Shown: positions 35,701 to 45,297, counted from the stretch's first letter. The stretch: DNA of 64,000 bases from Hippasteria phrygiana (GCA_037893225.1 JAZGUH010000158.1:372001-436000), one strand, 5' to 3'. The notes: generated by a model not told the origin, from the sequence alone. Program-made: numbers and translations.

Positions 35701-38693
35701 TGATGACCTGAATCCTGTATTGAGTGAATTATTATTCACATTCAGAGCTGAACAAAGAAATTTGATAAAAAATGAGATTTAAATGATAAATCATAATTAA
35801 ACATGATAACTGGAAACAATTGTGATCAGTGCGTTTCTACTGGGAAAAAAAAGGATTAGCATAGAAATAAATACAATTCATTTAGCAATACTGCACCCTG
35901 TTATTACGCTCTTAGAAAGTATTGGTTGAAAAAACACAATATAGTGGTTAAAAACAATTAAATATTAGTGGATATGTGTCCATCCAATCAGATTGGTTGG
36001 ACACATGTCTACCAATGCTACCAATATGTTGGTTATTTTCAACCAAACTGTTTCAGAGTGTAGGAAAGCATTTCTACATGCACAATGCAGCAAGGGGTCC
36101 CTAACTTGCTTATTGCCACACTGCATGTCAATTATGGTATTACATTTCGTCTCATTTATCTATGTGCATGTCATTTATCAATAAAGAGCCAATAGTTTTC
36201 AGTTTGCTTTTCATTTGAAAAAAAAAAAGCCATGTGCTGTGCTTCATGACAAATACACAAAACATACACTCTAAAAACAGATTGGTTGAAAACAACCAAA
36301 ATATTGGTAGGATTGGTTGATATCAACCAATCCGCTGTTAGAGTGTACTTTTGTGTTTTGGGGAAAAGAGCAGATAGTGTAGATGGATCATTTTCGAACC
36401 TTTCTGAATTGCTTGTTCTATAAAGTATGTGTTTAAAGACAAAATGTCCTAGTCTTTCTTGCTTATAAATGATTGAAGAGAGCAACATTTTTTTGAATGA
36501 AATTTCCTGAAATTCCTGGAAACTTAATCACATCTTATCCTTCCTGCATGGATTCAAACCTTGTTTTGACATTCTGTAGTGTTTTTGAATAAACTACCCC
36601 ATCACTTTATTTGGTAAAATTGATATATTTGGTCATTCAACAAATAGAACAATTCCCCATTGCTATTTTTTTATATTTGTTTTTTAATCAAAGCAGGATT
36701 TTAAAATCTTTAAGATACACTGTCCGTGCTCTTCATCTTGGATTTATTTCCTCACAAAATTTACAAATTATGTTTTATTTAAAAACAAGTTGTTTTCTAT
36801 TTTGGGTGGCTGCAAGCCTGCAACCTACTGAAAATAGCTTTTATGATTGGTTGTTTTTAAACCTCTAATGCGCAATAATATCCACGCTGTGGGAACTGAA
36901 TTATTGTCAGGCCTTGCATAATTCAACACTTGTAAAGTAATAATTAACACAAGCATTTCGTTTGACATATAATTCAAAAAATGAATACCTTATTGCCAGA
37001 AGAATAGGAATTTCAAATAAAATTATTTTGGGGGTGAAACTCAAAAAAGCATGGACGGTATGTCTTTAAGCAATAAATTCACAAAATACTTTCACAAGAA
37101 AGAGACTCCACATTTTGAACATCTTCCTCCTCTATATTAACATATTTTTTCCACCCACAAATACACTTACCAGGACCTACAGGTGCAAGAAACCACACTG
37201 CTGAGATACTTCTTTGGTGCCAAGGGCACTGATACGCTGAATTATGCAACATTTTGCACGTAAGTAGATATATCTAAATCGGCTTATAACTAGAATCGAC
37301 CAAAGGGGCTTTTGCAACCTTTTCAAATCTTCATCGTAATTCTGAATGTAAAAAGAAAGGTCTGTGCCACATTTGTGTGCAATATCTGTGACCGTCATTT
37401 TGTACAGTATACAATGGACCACCGATTAGCCCTACTGGATAGAAGGTGCTAGTCTTGTTACTTCTTTTGGTCACTTTTTAATATGTGAACCTCAGAGTAC
37501 CAAATGCTGACTCGAGGGAATTAAGATCCGGGAAGTGGGGGCCATTGTCCCCCTAAAACCAGTCCATTTTTTGGTAGTACTATTAATAATGCCAGCACTA
37601 TACGCTGCCATTAGGCCTCTTTAAGGAATTCGGGCACTTGGAATGCAGCATTAAATTCACGCCATGCCACCACATATAGAGACCTGAACAATGATTTTCA
37701 AATAAATTTACCTGAATTAGATTGTTTTTTGACAACTCGATCAGCTACTTTTCAAAATTCAAAAGATTTTACCGTGTAAAAATTGCACACAGATGAACAC
37801 AACATAGGTTGTTTACTTAACACTGAGCCTCGCTTTCATACCCAGACATGTGCAAAATCGGTTATATTTTCATTTATGTGAAATCTGTCTCTTGAAACTG
37901 CACATGTGCATTTTGACACAGATTTCCAAATGACCTAAGGTCACATGGGAATTGACAGCGGTTAAATCCACAATTCTGTGGTTATACTGAATTAAAGTCG
38001 GAGGTTATTCAGGTCAGATTTCAGATAATATAAAGCATCTTTTGCTATGTAAAAGTAGGGGAACTTGCCAGCATAAAATTTAAGGCCAATACATACAGCA
38101 TATAGAGCTTGAAATTGTTTGTAGATGCTCTGCTTTGCATTCTAAGGACTACGGAGGCAAGAAACCTGTAATTCTAAGGAAATATGTGACCCGCTCTGAA
38201 AAAAGGTATATTATGTCGCAAAATATGAAAAATGAGTTTTATGTATGTTTGGAAAGCCTGCAATATAAGCTTTCATTTGGTACATGATAGAGCTCCAAAG
38301 CCCTGTCCGTTCTGGAGATATCACATTTTTGCATATTAATTAGTTCTATGTAGTTCAAATTGCACAACAGAAAAAACAGGCTTTGAAATAGCTAGTTCTA
38401 ATACAATGCAATGGAACAATGCACTCTAAAAAGGTTATTTTTCCACGTTATTCACTGAAATCAACATTGTTGTGCACCAAACCTGAAACTTTAGATGTTT
38501 AAGATGTCATTCAAGACAAAAAACTAAAATGAATTTCGACGAAAATGTTTACCCTCTCAACTTGAAAGGGCCATTACACGTAAATGCATTGCGCGACTTA
38601 TATCACCTTTTCCTGGAGCGGGTCACATATGGCATGTGATCTATTTTTGTATATCTGCCAGTGGATAAGTGGGTTAGAGTTGATACTGTCTCC

Positions 38694-38724
<31 letters not shown>

Positions 38725-41700
38725 GAAGAGAAAATGAGGGGAACTTTTCCCACTGTCTCCCTTATAGATCATCGCCCATAGATATGCCGGTCTGTTGTAT
38801 AACTGAAGACAATCCATGCTAATTGCTAATGCACCCAAATTGTGCATGCCCATTTAAAAGGAAGTAGCAAGTTGTTTATTTATTTTGTTGCTCAAGTAAA
38901 AATAATCCCTTCACATGAACAAGAACTTTGCCAGGAAAGTGATAGAGGAAGGAAAAATTTTGTTTTAGATGTGGTTAGGAAATCATATAAAAATGTGCAT
39001 GATTGAATTTGGTGACATGTGAACCTGGATCGAGCCCCAAAGGTGGAAGATAAGGAAATAGTGATGTTGCCACTATTACTCAAAAGTGCTCCTTGCTCTT
39101 CTGTTGCATTAAGGTGTTACAGCGTTTTTAGGTTTTAGACAATGTGAGAACTACAAACGGGAGCGCTAAAGTCCTGTCCCAAGTCAGTGCTAGCAGAGAG
39201 CATGTCATTTTTTTTAAAGGGGGAACACTTTGTTCATTCAATGCTGAAATGTCTGTACGGCAGTCACATAATTTCTGCAAATGCTCTTTAATAGGCCAGA
39301 TTTTGAGCTTGAAAAGATATTTAATTGAAATGTGAATCGATTTCCACATTATTTTATTGTGTAAAATAAGGACCTTTTAGCAAAAATTTCCAGTTAAAGA
39401 GTAAGACCTAACTTCCGGCCAAAACAACCCAAAATGTAAGTTTTTTTCCATGGATCTGTATACAGTTACGAAAGAAAATATTTAAAAACACAAAAAGTTA
39501 ATGATTTACTTGGATTTATTTGTTGCATGGTACACATAATTACTGCCATTTCATTCAAAATGTTAACTGATAATGAAGCTCAAGAGAGTATTTTACATCA
39601 CCTTGCGAAGTTATGTCCCGAATATAATTAATAATGTCAATTGAAAGTTATATAATGAAAGAAATACAAAAACCAAAATTCCTTTAAGAAGTCAAAATTC
39701 TCTCCATAAATTTGTGGCTATTAAAATAAATCCCTCCTATGCAAACATGCATTCTGAGCCATGTTGTTGCATGGGTCAAGGTGATTGTTTGTGACCCTTC
39801 TGCCACATGTACAAACCACATGTAATCTGACCCTGTCTGTGTACAAAGTATAGGCAGGGGAGGTGGAAGGAAATTTTGACTGATTTTGACCTTTTAAATA
39901 GCACAAGGGTTATATAATTATAATAATTATTAATTAAAGGTAGTGTACATGATTGGTAATCCTTCATTTTTTTTAACTGAATTATTACGAAATACCTTAC
40001 TAGACTGTAAGTTAATAGTAGTCTCAATCATCCTGTGAAATGATGGCACCAGGTGTGCTGTCGTTGTCAAGATATAGTGAAAATATATATCGTTTTCCAA
40101 TGATTTCCAGCTAGACAAAACGGAGCAATTTATAGGTCGGGGAACTAGACTATTTCCACTTTTCTTGAAAACGACAGCACACGAAACGGGGTGCCATGAT
40201 TTCACAGTATGCTTCAGACTGCTATTTACTTATAATGGTGATGTTTACAAATGTATACTACCTTTGAGTATTAATGAATGCATATTTTGGGTGTATTTTG
40301 AGTTATTGATATCTTCTTTTTTTTCTTGTATATTTATAGATTCATGGACAACTTACAAGAGGAGGTTCTACAATTGGAGATATCCTTTTGTTATTTGAAG
40401 GACAAGCACTTTGAGCCAATTATGTGAAAGGTCCTCTGTGCCGGAGTTATTTTGGGTTATTTGTAAGCTGGCCGGTCTCTCTCTACTTTCCGTTGTATCC
40501 CACACTTTGAGTGGTCACCTGACTAGTGTTTTGCAATAACCACAAAACAAAATATTATAGTGACAGTTGCGGAAACAAATGATTGGACCACCAACGTGTT
40601 TACCACTGTATGTCACTCTGTATAGGTCTTGAGGACTGACTGACAGTTCATTCCAGGCATGTCTCACTATTGGGGACAAATGGGGAACCACAGAATGACA
40701 GTGTTTTACAATAATCTTTCAAAGTTTGTTTGGATATAATGTTAATTATTTGGATACTATGCTAAAATAACTTTGAAAAGAATTATCATAAAATGAGGTA
40801 ACTGAAGCCACTCAAATGAGATTTAAGCAATCACTGTATGAATGTTGAAGTTTGCAACTATGTCAGTTACATGTTTTTGTCAAAATACTGTAGTTTAAAG
40901 TATATTTAATTCAAAATACTTGGTTTGCTTTTGTGACCATAAAATGTGTACAATTGGACATTTTAGTCTGGCGTGCTTCGGAAAAAAAATCCTGTAAACT
41001 ACATATATTTTCCATTCTCAATGCTGAATTTACGGCTCTATTCTAAAACCAAAATATCATATACATGTAGGCCTAACAGTAATTTTTCACCATTACAAAG
41101 CTTACATTATATATTTTATTATGGAATGGAAATCTCAATTTTCAATATTTCCAACTTATATCTGATTCCGCTTGCTGGTGCCACATATAAGGGCCACAGT
41201 AAAATGGCTTGATATATCTGTGATATGCTTTAAATTGTTGTTGTTGTTTTTTAATGGAAATAGCCCAGTACAAGGCTAAAAGCCACTCTATATAGGTATT
41301 AAAGGGCTACAGCAGAGGTGGTGGAGTTGGCCACATTTTAGGTTGCCAGCCCTACCCCCCTACCACCCTTACAGTTTTTCTGGGCCCAGATCTAAATAGA
41401 GGATAAAATATTCAGTCCATACAAAAAAAATTATCCCAATTTTCAGACCTACAGTCCCCGGTAGGGTAACTTCCATCGTTGGTGAGACCAACTCATTGGT
41501 GGTCCAATATTCTGTTTCCAGAGCTGTACATTATTTTGTAATGTGAAAACCGTGAGGAAACTGCTTAATAGTAGTAGGTTTACTCATCGCTTCTACCCAA
41601 AAAATCTTTAGCATGAAAGTGCCTCGTTTTGATACTGTTTGTCACAAATTCCATTTAGATTTTGGAATTCTAAAACAAGCAATGAATTTGCCTTAACGCG

Positions 41701-41847
41701 GCGATCCACTTCTATGAGTTCTCCAAGGGCATGCCAACCATCTCTGAGTCGGAGTTTGCCCAGGTCTTGTTGAGGTACACCAACATGGAGGAGGACAGGA
41801 TGAAAGTATTCATCCGCATGGTGCAGGAGAGGATGCCGGAAGAGAAG
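14648..41847 (+). CDS. MICU3: MICU2/MICU3-type mitochondrial calcium uptake protein (partial gene, eight exons visible)
   Basis: Eight exons form one phase-compatible chain: 14,648-14,758, 19,327-19,374, 20,824-20,906, 22,032-22,121, 33,770-33,814, 37,174-37,259, 40,340-40,379 and 41,710-41,847. They encode about 213 residues. MICU proteins sit in the mitochondrial intermembrane space and gate the MCU uniporter through paired EF-hands. Diagnostic matches are the [16 protein letters not shown] block before EF-hand 1, a canonical EF loop (D1, D3, N5, D9, E12), an EIFRKK helix, a TTLLRYFFG segment, [14 protein letters not shown], and [18 protein letters not shown]. The C in LLCIL and the EIFRKK helix favour MICU3 over MICU2. 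The N-terminal targeting region and EF-hand 2 are outside or unseen. Confidence 0.88.
17551..18020. mobile_element. nested MITE (AAGGTAGTGTACA family)
   Basis: The left end AAGGTAGTGTACACGATTGG is mirrored by the right end ending ACACTGCCTTT. The left 150 bp recur at about 39,938-40,150. Because it lies within the hAT-like element, it inserted there later or was carried along. Its centre holds the long hairpin at 17,742-17,841. Confidence 0.65.
17742..17841. repeat. GC-rich hairpin with about 40-bp arms
   Basis: GTCAAGGCGCGCGTGGCTACC on the left is mirrored by GGTAGCCACGCGCGTCTTGTTGAC on the right. Inner arms are GGCGCGCCCCG and CGGGGCGCG around an ACATGCTGGCATT loop. It is far richer in CpG than the surrounding DNA. 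Confidence 0.8.
18302..18340. repeat. perfect palindrome
   Basis: CATAGAGCTATATTAAATT is followed directly by its exact reverse complement with no loop. No coding or splicing role is apparent. Confidence 0.85.
19327..19374 (+). CDS. MICU3: MICU3-like exon b
   Basis: A 48-bp exon with acceptor ACACACAG and consensus donor gtaagt. It encodes [15 protein letters not shown], one of the most conserved MICU2/3 blocks. The split codons join exactly to the flanking exons (G|GA and A|AA), giving GIISYTEY and LTKPKAG across the junctions. Confidence 0.92.
19565..19860. mobile_element. TIR element with GAGGATTTT word array
   Basis: TACATGTAACC at the left is mirrored by GGTTACATGCA at the right. Each end leads into copies of AATCCTCcAAAATCCTC or its complement. 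The whole interior is built of spaced GAGGATT(TTG) words. There is no open transposase frame. Target duplications are not clear. Confidence 0.65.
20543..20783. mobile_element. TTAA-flanked MITE, piggyBac-like (copy 2)
   Basis: The TTAA tetramers at both ends bound termini CCCCTTGAGCAC and GTACGCAAAGGG, giving an imperfect inverted repeat starting with CCC. Duplicated TTAA with CCC termini is the piggyBac signature. An inner 20-bp segment (TATTTTACGGGAGACGTCGG) is tandemly duplicated. The core with CAATAATCCAACAATGGATT is shared with three other copies in the window. Confidence 0.8.
20824..20906 (+). CDS. MICU3: MICU3-like exon c, EF-hand 1
   Basis: An 83-bp exon with acceptor TTTACTTCACAG and donor gtaatg. 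It encodes [19 protein letters not shown] and then IDRREFLL. The loop has D at 1, D at 3, G at 4, N at 5, I at 8, D at 9 and E at 12, so it is a canonical calcium-binding EF-hand. It ends in phase 0. Confidence 0.95.
20907..22031 (+). other. MICU3-like intron c
   Basis: A 1.1-kb intron with G runs near 21,208-21,221 and 21,468-21,479. No other feature is supported. Confidence 0.8.
22032..22121 (+). CDS. MICU3: MICU3-like exon d
   Basis: The acceptor TTTTTTTACTTTTCTCTACAG precedes [17 protein letters not shown], which matches the EIFRKKNE helix following EF-hand 1 in MICU3. The exon reads on to DTPDS and donor gtatgt at 22,122. A stronger-looking donor, gtgagt, lies in frame at 22,083 and would shorten the exon by 13 codons. 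Both options keep phase 0, so alternative splicing is possible. Confidence 0.8.
23199..24214. mobile_element. TIR element with GGATC word array
   Basis: GACCCCGTTCCCACT at the left is mirrored by AGTGGGAACGCGGTC at the right. Subterminal DNA is an array of GGATC(A/T)GATCC, GGTGGATC and CCAATTGGTGGATC words. The internal AGTGGGAACGC end motif recurs near 23,311, 23,432 and 24,114, as if ends had been duplicated or elements nested. Target duplications are not clear. Confidence 0.7.
23908..23970. repeat. GC-rich hairpin
   Basis: AAAGATCCTATAGCGCCGC on the left pairs with GCGGCGCTATACGATCTTT on the right, around a CGGCGCC-containing loop. It lies inside the GATC-word element. Confidence 0.8.
24778..24947 (+). 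mobile_element. diverged TTAA-type MITE (copy 3)
   Basis: It shares the ordered core GTGTAGCCAAGCGTAATGCAG, ACAATGGATTGAA, GCACA and GGCCAG with the copies at 20.5 and 31.8 kb, in the same order. Termini have decayed, so boundaries are approximate. Confidence 0.6.
26204..26650. mobile_element. TA-flanked TIR element with TTTTCCCAC/GTGTGAAAA array
   Basis: CAGTACATTGCAATTGAAAGTT at the left is mirrored by AACTTTCAGTTGCAGTGTACTG at the right, with TA on each outer side, as in Tc1/mariner-type MITEs. The interior is a tandem array of about five 35-bp units, TTTTCCCACTTGTGTGAAAAGG plus GTGTGAAAA. No transposase frame is present. Confidence 0.8.
26872..26985. repeat. inverted pair of tRNA-like 3' halves
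   Basis: On the minus strand GTATTCCGGAGGTAGCAGGTTCAAATCCTGC resembles an anticodon/variable/T-arm with a B-box (GGTTCAAATCC). On the plus strand at 26,937-26,985 a GGTAGAGCACC D-arm-like motif is followed by GTATTCCGGAGGTTGCAGGTT and AAAATCC. The two face each other. Neither forms a complete cloverleaf, so tRNA-derived SINE fragments are the likely source. Confidence 0.55.
27150..27205 (+). mobile_element. half-copy of palindromic GGACACAATAGGAG MITE
   Basis: CACCCAAACCAAAGAGTGCCCTCCTAGTGTGTCTGACATCTC matches the right arm of the complete element at 28,766-28,891. The left arm is missing. Confidence 0.6.
27358..27490. mobile_element. palindromic MITE (complete copy 1)
   Basis: The arm CTTTTTGAGATATGGTGGGC and GGTAAACCTTT is mirrored by AAAGGTTTACC and ATCGTATCTCCAAAAAG around a GTATAT centre. 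The whole unit is a foldback of about 130 bp. Confidence 0.75.
28501..28659. mobile_element. hAT-like element 2 (CAAGTC words)
   Basis: Ends are CAGAGTTGTAATCAAGTC and GACTTGATCACAACTCTG. The interior GATGAACAATGACAAAGGAATGC is shared with element 5 at 46,175. The candidate 8-bp flanks match at only five positions (ATCCTCTG and ATTCTCGC), so this copy is older. Confidence 0.7.
28766..28891. mobile_element. palindromic MITE (complete copy 2)
   Basis: TTTTGAGATGCGGCGGACAC and GGGTAAACCTTTTG are mirrored by CAAAAGGTTTACCC and GTGTCCGGCATATCTTAAAG around a TGCCATA centre. It is closely related to the copy at 27,358. Confidence 0.8.
30587..31043. mobile_element. hAT-like element 3 (TCTTGG words)
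   Basis: Ends are CAGTGTTGTAGGTTCC and CTTGACTACAACGCTG. Subterminal words are GTCTTGG/CAAGACC variants, with GGACCACTGGGTCTCGG-like blocks. Flanks ATTCCTTG and ATCCTGTG match at five of eight positions, indicating an older insertion. Confidence 0.65.
31814..32034. mobile_element. TTAA-flanked MITE, piggyBac-like (copy 4)
   Basis: It is bounded by TTAA on both sides with termini CCCCTTGAGTATGC and GTACGCAAGGGG. The core carries GCAGCCAAGCG twice and ends in the shared CAATAATCCAACAATGGATT block. It is the best-preserved copy in the window. Confidence 0.85.
33770..33814 (+). CDS. MICU3: candidate MICU3-like exon e
   Basis: A strong polypyrimidine acceptor (TCTTTTCTTCCAAG) and a GTATGC donor bound 45 bp in phase 0-0. 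The segment encodes [15 protein letters not shown]. In MICU proteins the link between EF-hand 1 and the FFG segment is variable in length and sequence, so no residue match is expected. Support is from splice sites, phase and position only. Confidence 0.5.
35910..36063. mobile_element. ACTCTNAAA-type palindromic MITE, copy 1
   Basis: ACGCTCTTAGAAAGTATTGGTTG at the left is mirrored by CAACCAAACTGTTTCAGAGTGTA at the right. CCAAT/ATTGG-containing words (ACCAAT, TTGGTT) are repeated inside. Confidence 0.65.
36268..36347. mobile_element. ACTCTNAAA-type palindromic MITE, copy 2
   Basis: ACACTCTAAAAACAGATTGGTTG is mirrored by CAACCAATCCGCTGTTAGAGTGT. This is a shorter derivative of the same family as 35,910-36,063. 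Confidence 0.7.
37174..37259 (+). CDS. MICU3: MICU3-like exon f
   Basis: An 86-bp exon from acceptor ACTTACCAG to donor gtaagt. The peptide [18 protein letters not shown] and [10 protein letters not shown] matches the TTLLxxFFGKKGKAELNFEDF region of MICU3. A second AG nine bases downstream (after CTACAG) would drop DLQ and keep the frame. It ends with two bases of a split codon completed by the next exon. Confidence 0.9.
38185..38627. mobile_element. TA-flanked TIR element (TGTGACCCGCTC family)
   Basis: TGTGACCCGCTCTGAAAAAAGG at the left is mirrored by CCTTTTCCTGGAGCGGGTCACA at the right, each flanked outside by TA. This fits a Tc1/mariner-type MITE. No open frame is present. Confidence 0.8.
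39938..40155 (+). repeat. copy of AAGGTAGTGTACA-family element
   Basis: It matches 17,551-17,720 over the run from AAAGGTAGTGTACATGATTGG through GGTGTGCTGTCGTTGTCAAG. The right terminal repeat was not identified, so the copy may be incomplete. Confidence 0.65.
40340..40379 (+). CDS. MICU3: MICU3-like exon g
   Basis: A 40-bp exon with acceptor TATTTATAG. It completes the split ACA codon and then encodes [13 protein letters not shown], matching FMDNLQTEVLEIE in MICU3. It ends in phase 0 at a non-GT donor, ATATCCTTTT, explained by the U12-type intron that follows. Confidence 0.92.
40380..41709 (+). other. U12-type AT-AC intron in MICU3-like gene
   Basis: The intron starts ATATCCTTTT, an exact match to the minor-spliceosome AT-AC donor, and ends CCAC. 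A TTTGCCTTAAC branch-site match (consensus TTCCTTAAC) lies at 41,687-41,697. Its branch A is about 13 nt from the 3' end, within the tight U12 spacing. Using these ends joins LQLE to FYEFSKG, reproducing the MICU3 sequence LEIEFLSYSNG. No GT-AG alternative gives that join. Confidence 0.9.
41710..41847 (+). CDS. MICU3: MICU3-like exon h
   Basis: A 138-bp, phase 0-0 exon that encodes [18 protein letters not shown], then [16 protein letters not shown], ending MPEEK at donor gtagga. It aligns with the SNGMNTISEEDFAHILLRYTN region. The next MICU exon should begin near a GITFxEF motif leading to EF-hand 2. I found none up to 64,000. Confidence 0.93.
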
Positions 41848-44331
41848 GTAGGACACTAGACTTTCTCTGTTCAATCTGGGTTCATTTAGACGTGAGCAAG
41901 GTTGGGGAAGGACCATCCATTGAGTAATGGTCGATCGCTGTCTGCTAACGCGAATGCATGGTAACATCCAACTTCCAAGGGAGAACATCTCTAATCACAC
42001 TGTTGTGTAACTGCTCCCTTCTATATTTGTCATAAGGGCTGGATGAAGTTCTGTGTAGGCCCAAGGCATCAAGAAACTTATGAAGTCTGCAGAGGTTTAT
42101 TTCCCGACATTGTTTTTGTTTTAATGGACCCCGCTTCTGTTTTTTTATACCTAATTTTTTTCGTAGCCCATGTGCTCTTTGGATAATCTAGCCCTGCATG
42201 TCGTATTTTATCACCAATGCTTCACTGTTGATAACCAGCACAACCATGTCCTATAGGTTGGATCCAGACTATACAGGGATTGGGCAAAGCTGGTTCGAAA
42301 ATTGTTAAACAATCAAATACCTGTAGTTCTTTCCCTAAATTGCTCTGTGATTTTAAAATGGATTGGAATACTGGATTAATTTAATCCGATGTAACTCTTT
42401 TTATAACAGTTTTTATCCTTTGCATTGGATCGGGTGCAAGTTGGTGCTAAAAATGCAAAAGCTAAAACCCCATGGATGGACAGTTTACGTGGCTCATCCC
42501 ATCCAATTGTAGTCAGCAATGTTGTTGCATGGTTTTACCCAGTTTATTTTTTTTGGGGTGGGGGGTGGGGGGGGTGGGGGGGGGGTGGGGGTAGGGGTAA
42601 TCTTCCAGTTTGTCACTAGCTTACCATGGTTTGTTATTTTTTTGTTTTCTTTGTTAAACTTGGGGCTTACTGTCATAATGTCATTTGTAATAATTCATTG
42701 TTCAATCTTGTGCATTTCAATCATTTTAGAAGTTCATTACTTCTGCATGCAGTGTATCATGCATTAGTCTGTATATTGTCAGTTGTCTGTGCATATTTCT
42801 CCCAGACTTTAATTTAGAAGTGTTTATGTATGCCATTGTGTTTATGTCCCCAGTCTGTTTGATTGTCTTGTTTGTTTGTTTGTTTTACTCGTGTGTTTGT
42901 TCCACCTGTCAGTTTTTCTTTCTTTTTGCCTACAGTGTATGCCTTTGCACTTTGCCTTTGCCTTTACCATTAATTTGATGTGGAAAGGCATTTAATCACA
43001 AACTCTGATCCTACATTTAGAATATGCCTCCACACAGTCTGTTCCGACAGTTGTCAGATTTCATAACTTTCTTAATGCATATGCAATTTACCATCTTGTA
43101 CAGATTATGGAAATAATAATTTGAATTGAATTGAATCTAATTGAATAACTACTTTTCATCATGATGCATTCTGTATGGAGATGTTAGAAAGCTCCGTGGG
43201 GTGGCTTTAACCACTTAGACAAAATTATTATTAAATACATGAAATATGAATGTGAATATTGTATAAAAGGAACTCTTTTTGTAGTTTAGCACATCTTTCT
43301 TAAATTAAGTTTCATTATAAGTTGCTCCTGTTTTATTCTTAATTTGTCATGCTATCAAACTGGCTTTGAAAAGGCACTTTTTACACGAGTCAAATTGAAG
43401 GCCGGTTGAAACTTACAATGCGTTTTACATTGTCAAGAAGGACGTTATAATATGTTGAGTTGAGGTTAGGTTGAACAGATCCTAATATGCATTTTAAGCT
43501 TCTACACTGTATGTCTGTGCTTTGACTCAAAATTTCAAGTTAATTGATTTCCGCCTATGACTTTATCAAAGAAAATATAAAATTTGAATGGAAAAAATAT
43601 TGCACACACAACTGTATTTGGCCTTCATAAAATATATTTTTTGTTGAAGCTTATCGAATCCGGTACTTATCGCCGGTCAATAAAAAAAAATAAAAAATCT
43701 TGATACAAAGCACAGACATAGCAGCTTGAAGTTCTCCCAAGTCACTCATTGCACCTCGAGTTGGGATTTTTTTTTTGGGCCGCAATTGTCTTCAAACGCT
43801 ATTAGAGATATAATGGGTACTTTGACAAAATGCATAACTGTTGAAAGTTTTGCGAGCCCTGTTCATTGGGGAGGTAGATGAGGTGATTGTTCTTGTGCGG
43901 TGCAGTGCCATGAAACTGGAACTGAATTGACACTTCTTTAACTGAAGTTGGCAGGTTGCAGCATTTTTCATGTTGTCAAGAACTTGAAGGGACGTACAAG
44001 TGTGTTGAACTTTATTAGGGTTTGTAGAATAGATCATAACATGCACAGTAAGTTGTCATCACACTCGTCATTGCGTCTCATGAAGACAAGGTTGTAATTC
44101 TCTCGGGCTCAAAAGCTGTTAGCAGAGAAATGGTCAATTTGACACTAATGCTGAACTCTTGCTCATGATACCCCATTAGTGGACATGGGACGTGCAGTGT
44201 AAAGGGTACGTCCACTAATGTGAACATACACTTGACTCATTTGAGTGCTTTATGCAACCATGGCCAGTTGATGGATGGTGCCATTAGGATTCTTAAGACA
44301 ATCTTAAAGCTGCAAAGTGATTTGTTTTCAG
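41848..44331 (+). other. sequence downstream of exon h; no further MICU exon
   Basis: It is presumed intronic. A G-rich block (GGGGTGGGGGG) lies near 42,550-42,592. Searching by eye for the GITFxEF and second EF-hand segments gave nothing. Confidence 0.5.
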
Positions 44332-44391
44332 GTCTTCTTGGAGTCCTCATCACTCTCAATGCACGGGCCGGAGGGCTCTCGGGCCGACTAG
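44332..44391 (+). CDS. possible alternative terminal exon of MICU3-like gene
   Basis: A good acceptor (GTGATTTGTTTTCAG) precedes a phase-0 frame, VFLESSSLSMHGPEGSRAD, ending in TAG. The local GC content is higher than the surroundings. Spliced to exon h it would give a receptor-side protein lacking EF-hand 2. It is not similar to known MICU C-termini, so this is speculative. Confidence 0.2.
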   Translation, partial: VFLESSSLSMHGPEGSRAD

Positions 44392-44779
44392 AATACTGAC
44401 ACTTGTGGACAAGTGCAGTACCTAATGTCCAGCACGCTTGCGTTAGGATCATTTTTAGGTGTCCCTGTTACACTCGACCTGTGTAATTTCCCATTAAGTA
44501 TCATTAAAATTGACTTCACACTATTTTTTACTTGTTTGGCAGGTACTTTACATAATCAATCTTGGAGATTAGAGAATATATCCTGAATTGCAAAATCTTA
44601 TACATGTCACTTTGTAACAGGGACACCAAAAATGTCACACTTTCGGACCCCAAATTTATGGAATGACCCAAAAGCATCTTGTTGTTAGATTAAAAGCAAA
44701 AAAAGTATTGTGTGTTGCTGTAGCTCATTCCTATTTGAAAATAGCTATGATGATATTTCCTGAAAATACTTACAGTAAG
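44392..44779. other. no gene seen
   Basis: It includes part of a dispersed repeat containing GTATTGTGTGTTGCTGTAGCTCATTCCT near 44,706. Related copies lie at about 15,930 and 45,313. Confidence 0.5.
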
Positions 44780-45297
44780 CAGTCTTGTTGACTTGACTTG
44801 CTGACTTGACTTGAATCGGACTCGAGTCGCAATTTTTTTGACTTGAAACTTGACTTGACTTGACTTGGATAAAAAACGACTTGGGACTTGACTTGACTTG
44901 ACTTGAAAGAACATGACTTGTGACTTGACTTGACTTGAATAAATTTGACTTGCTGACATTAACACTTCTGTTAAAATACCACAAACATACAGGTATCAGT
45001 TAAAAAACAAGCCTATAGCGCATATAGCAAGCTGGATGTCTAGTACGTATGCAGTGCCGCAGCGCTGGCCGAGCTGCATGGAGAATTGTCAAAATGGCAC
45101 ACCAGGTTGATTTTGTACAGTGCATGCATGCTAGCCTATGCATTGTCATTTTGTCATTGGAATTTTTATTTACTAACAATTGACTCAAGACTTGGTACTT
45201 GACTTGAACAAAATTGACTTGGGACTTGACTTGACTTGGGAAAATTTGACTTGCGACTTGACTTTACTTGAGAAAAAATGACTTGGTTACAACACTG
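44780..45297. mobile_element. hAT-like element 4 (ACTTG words)
   Basis: It starts CAGTCTTGTTGACTTG and ends GGTTACAACACTG. A perfect 8-bp target duplication ACAGTAAG lies at 44,772-44,779 and 45,298-45,305. Both subterminal regions are arrays of GACTTGACTTG. The centre (about 45,000-45,180) is unrelated single-copy-like DNA. Confidence 0.9.

Larger units (their letters stand above)
33815..37173 (+). other. MICU3-like intron e
   Basis: A 3.4-kb intron with a C run at about 34,128-34,143 and two copies of the ACTCTNAAA family of short palindromic MITEs (listed). No other feature is supported in 33,815-35,909 or 36,348-37,173. Confidence 0.6.
37260..40339 (+). other. MICU3-like intron f
   Basis: A 3.1-kb intron with a TA-flanked MITE at 38,185-38,627, adjoining C and A runs near 38,697-38,725, and a second copy of the AAGGTAGTGTACA family at about 39,938-40,155. 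The rest shows nothing supported. Confidence 0.7.

Noticed and set aside
40386..40440. A GT donor for MICU exon g downstream of 40,379
   Set aside because: Any later GT would add residues not found in MICU proteins and would not pair with an acceptor restoring the conserved join. The AT-AC ends do both.
44690..44984. Ser/Gln/Val-rich minus-strand frames
   Set aside because: They are translations of the ACTTG word array in hAT-like element 4.
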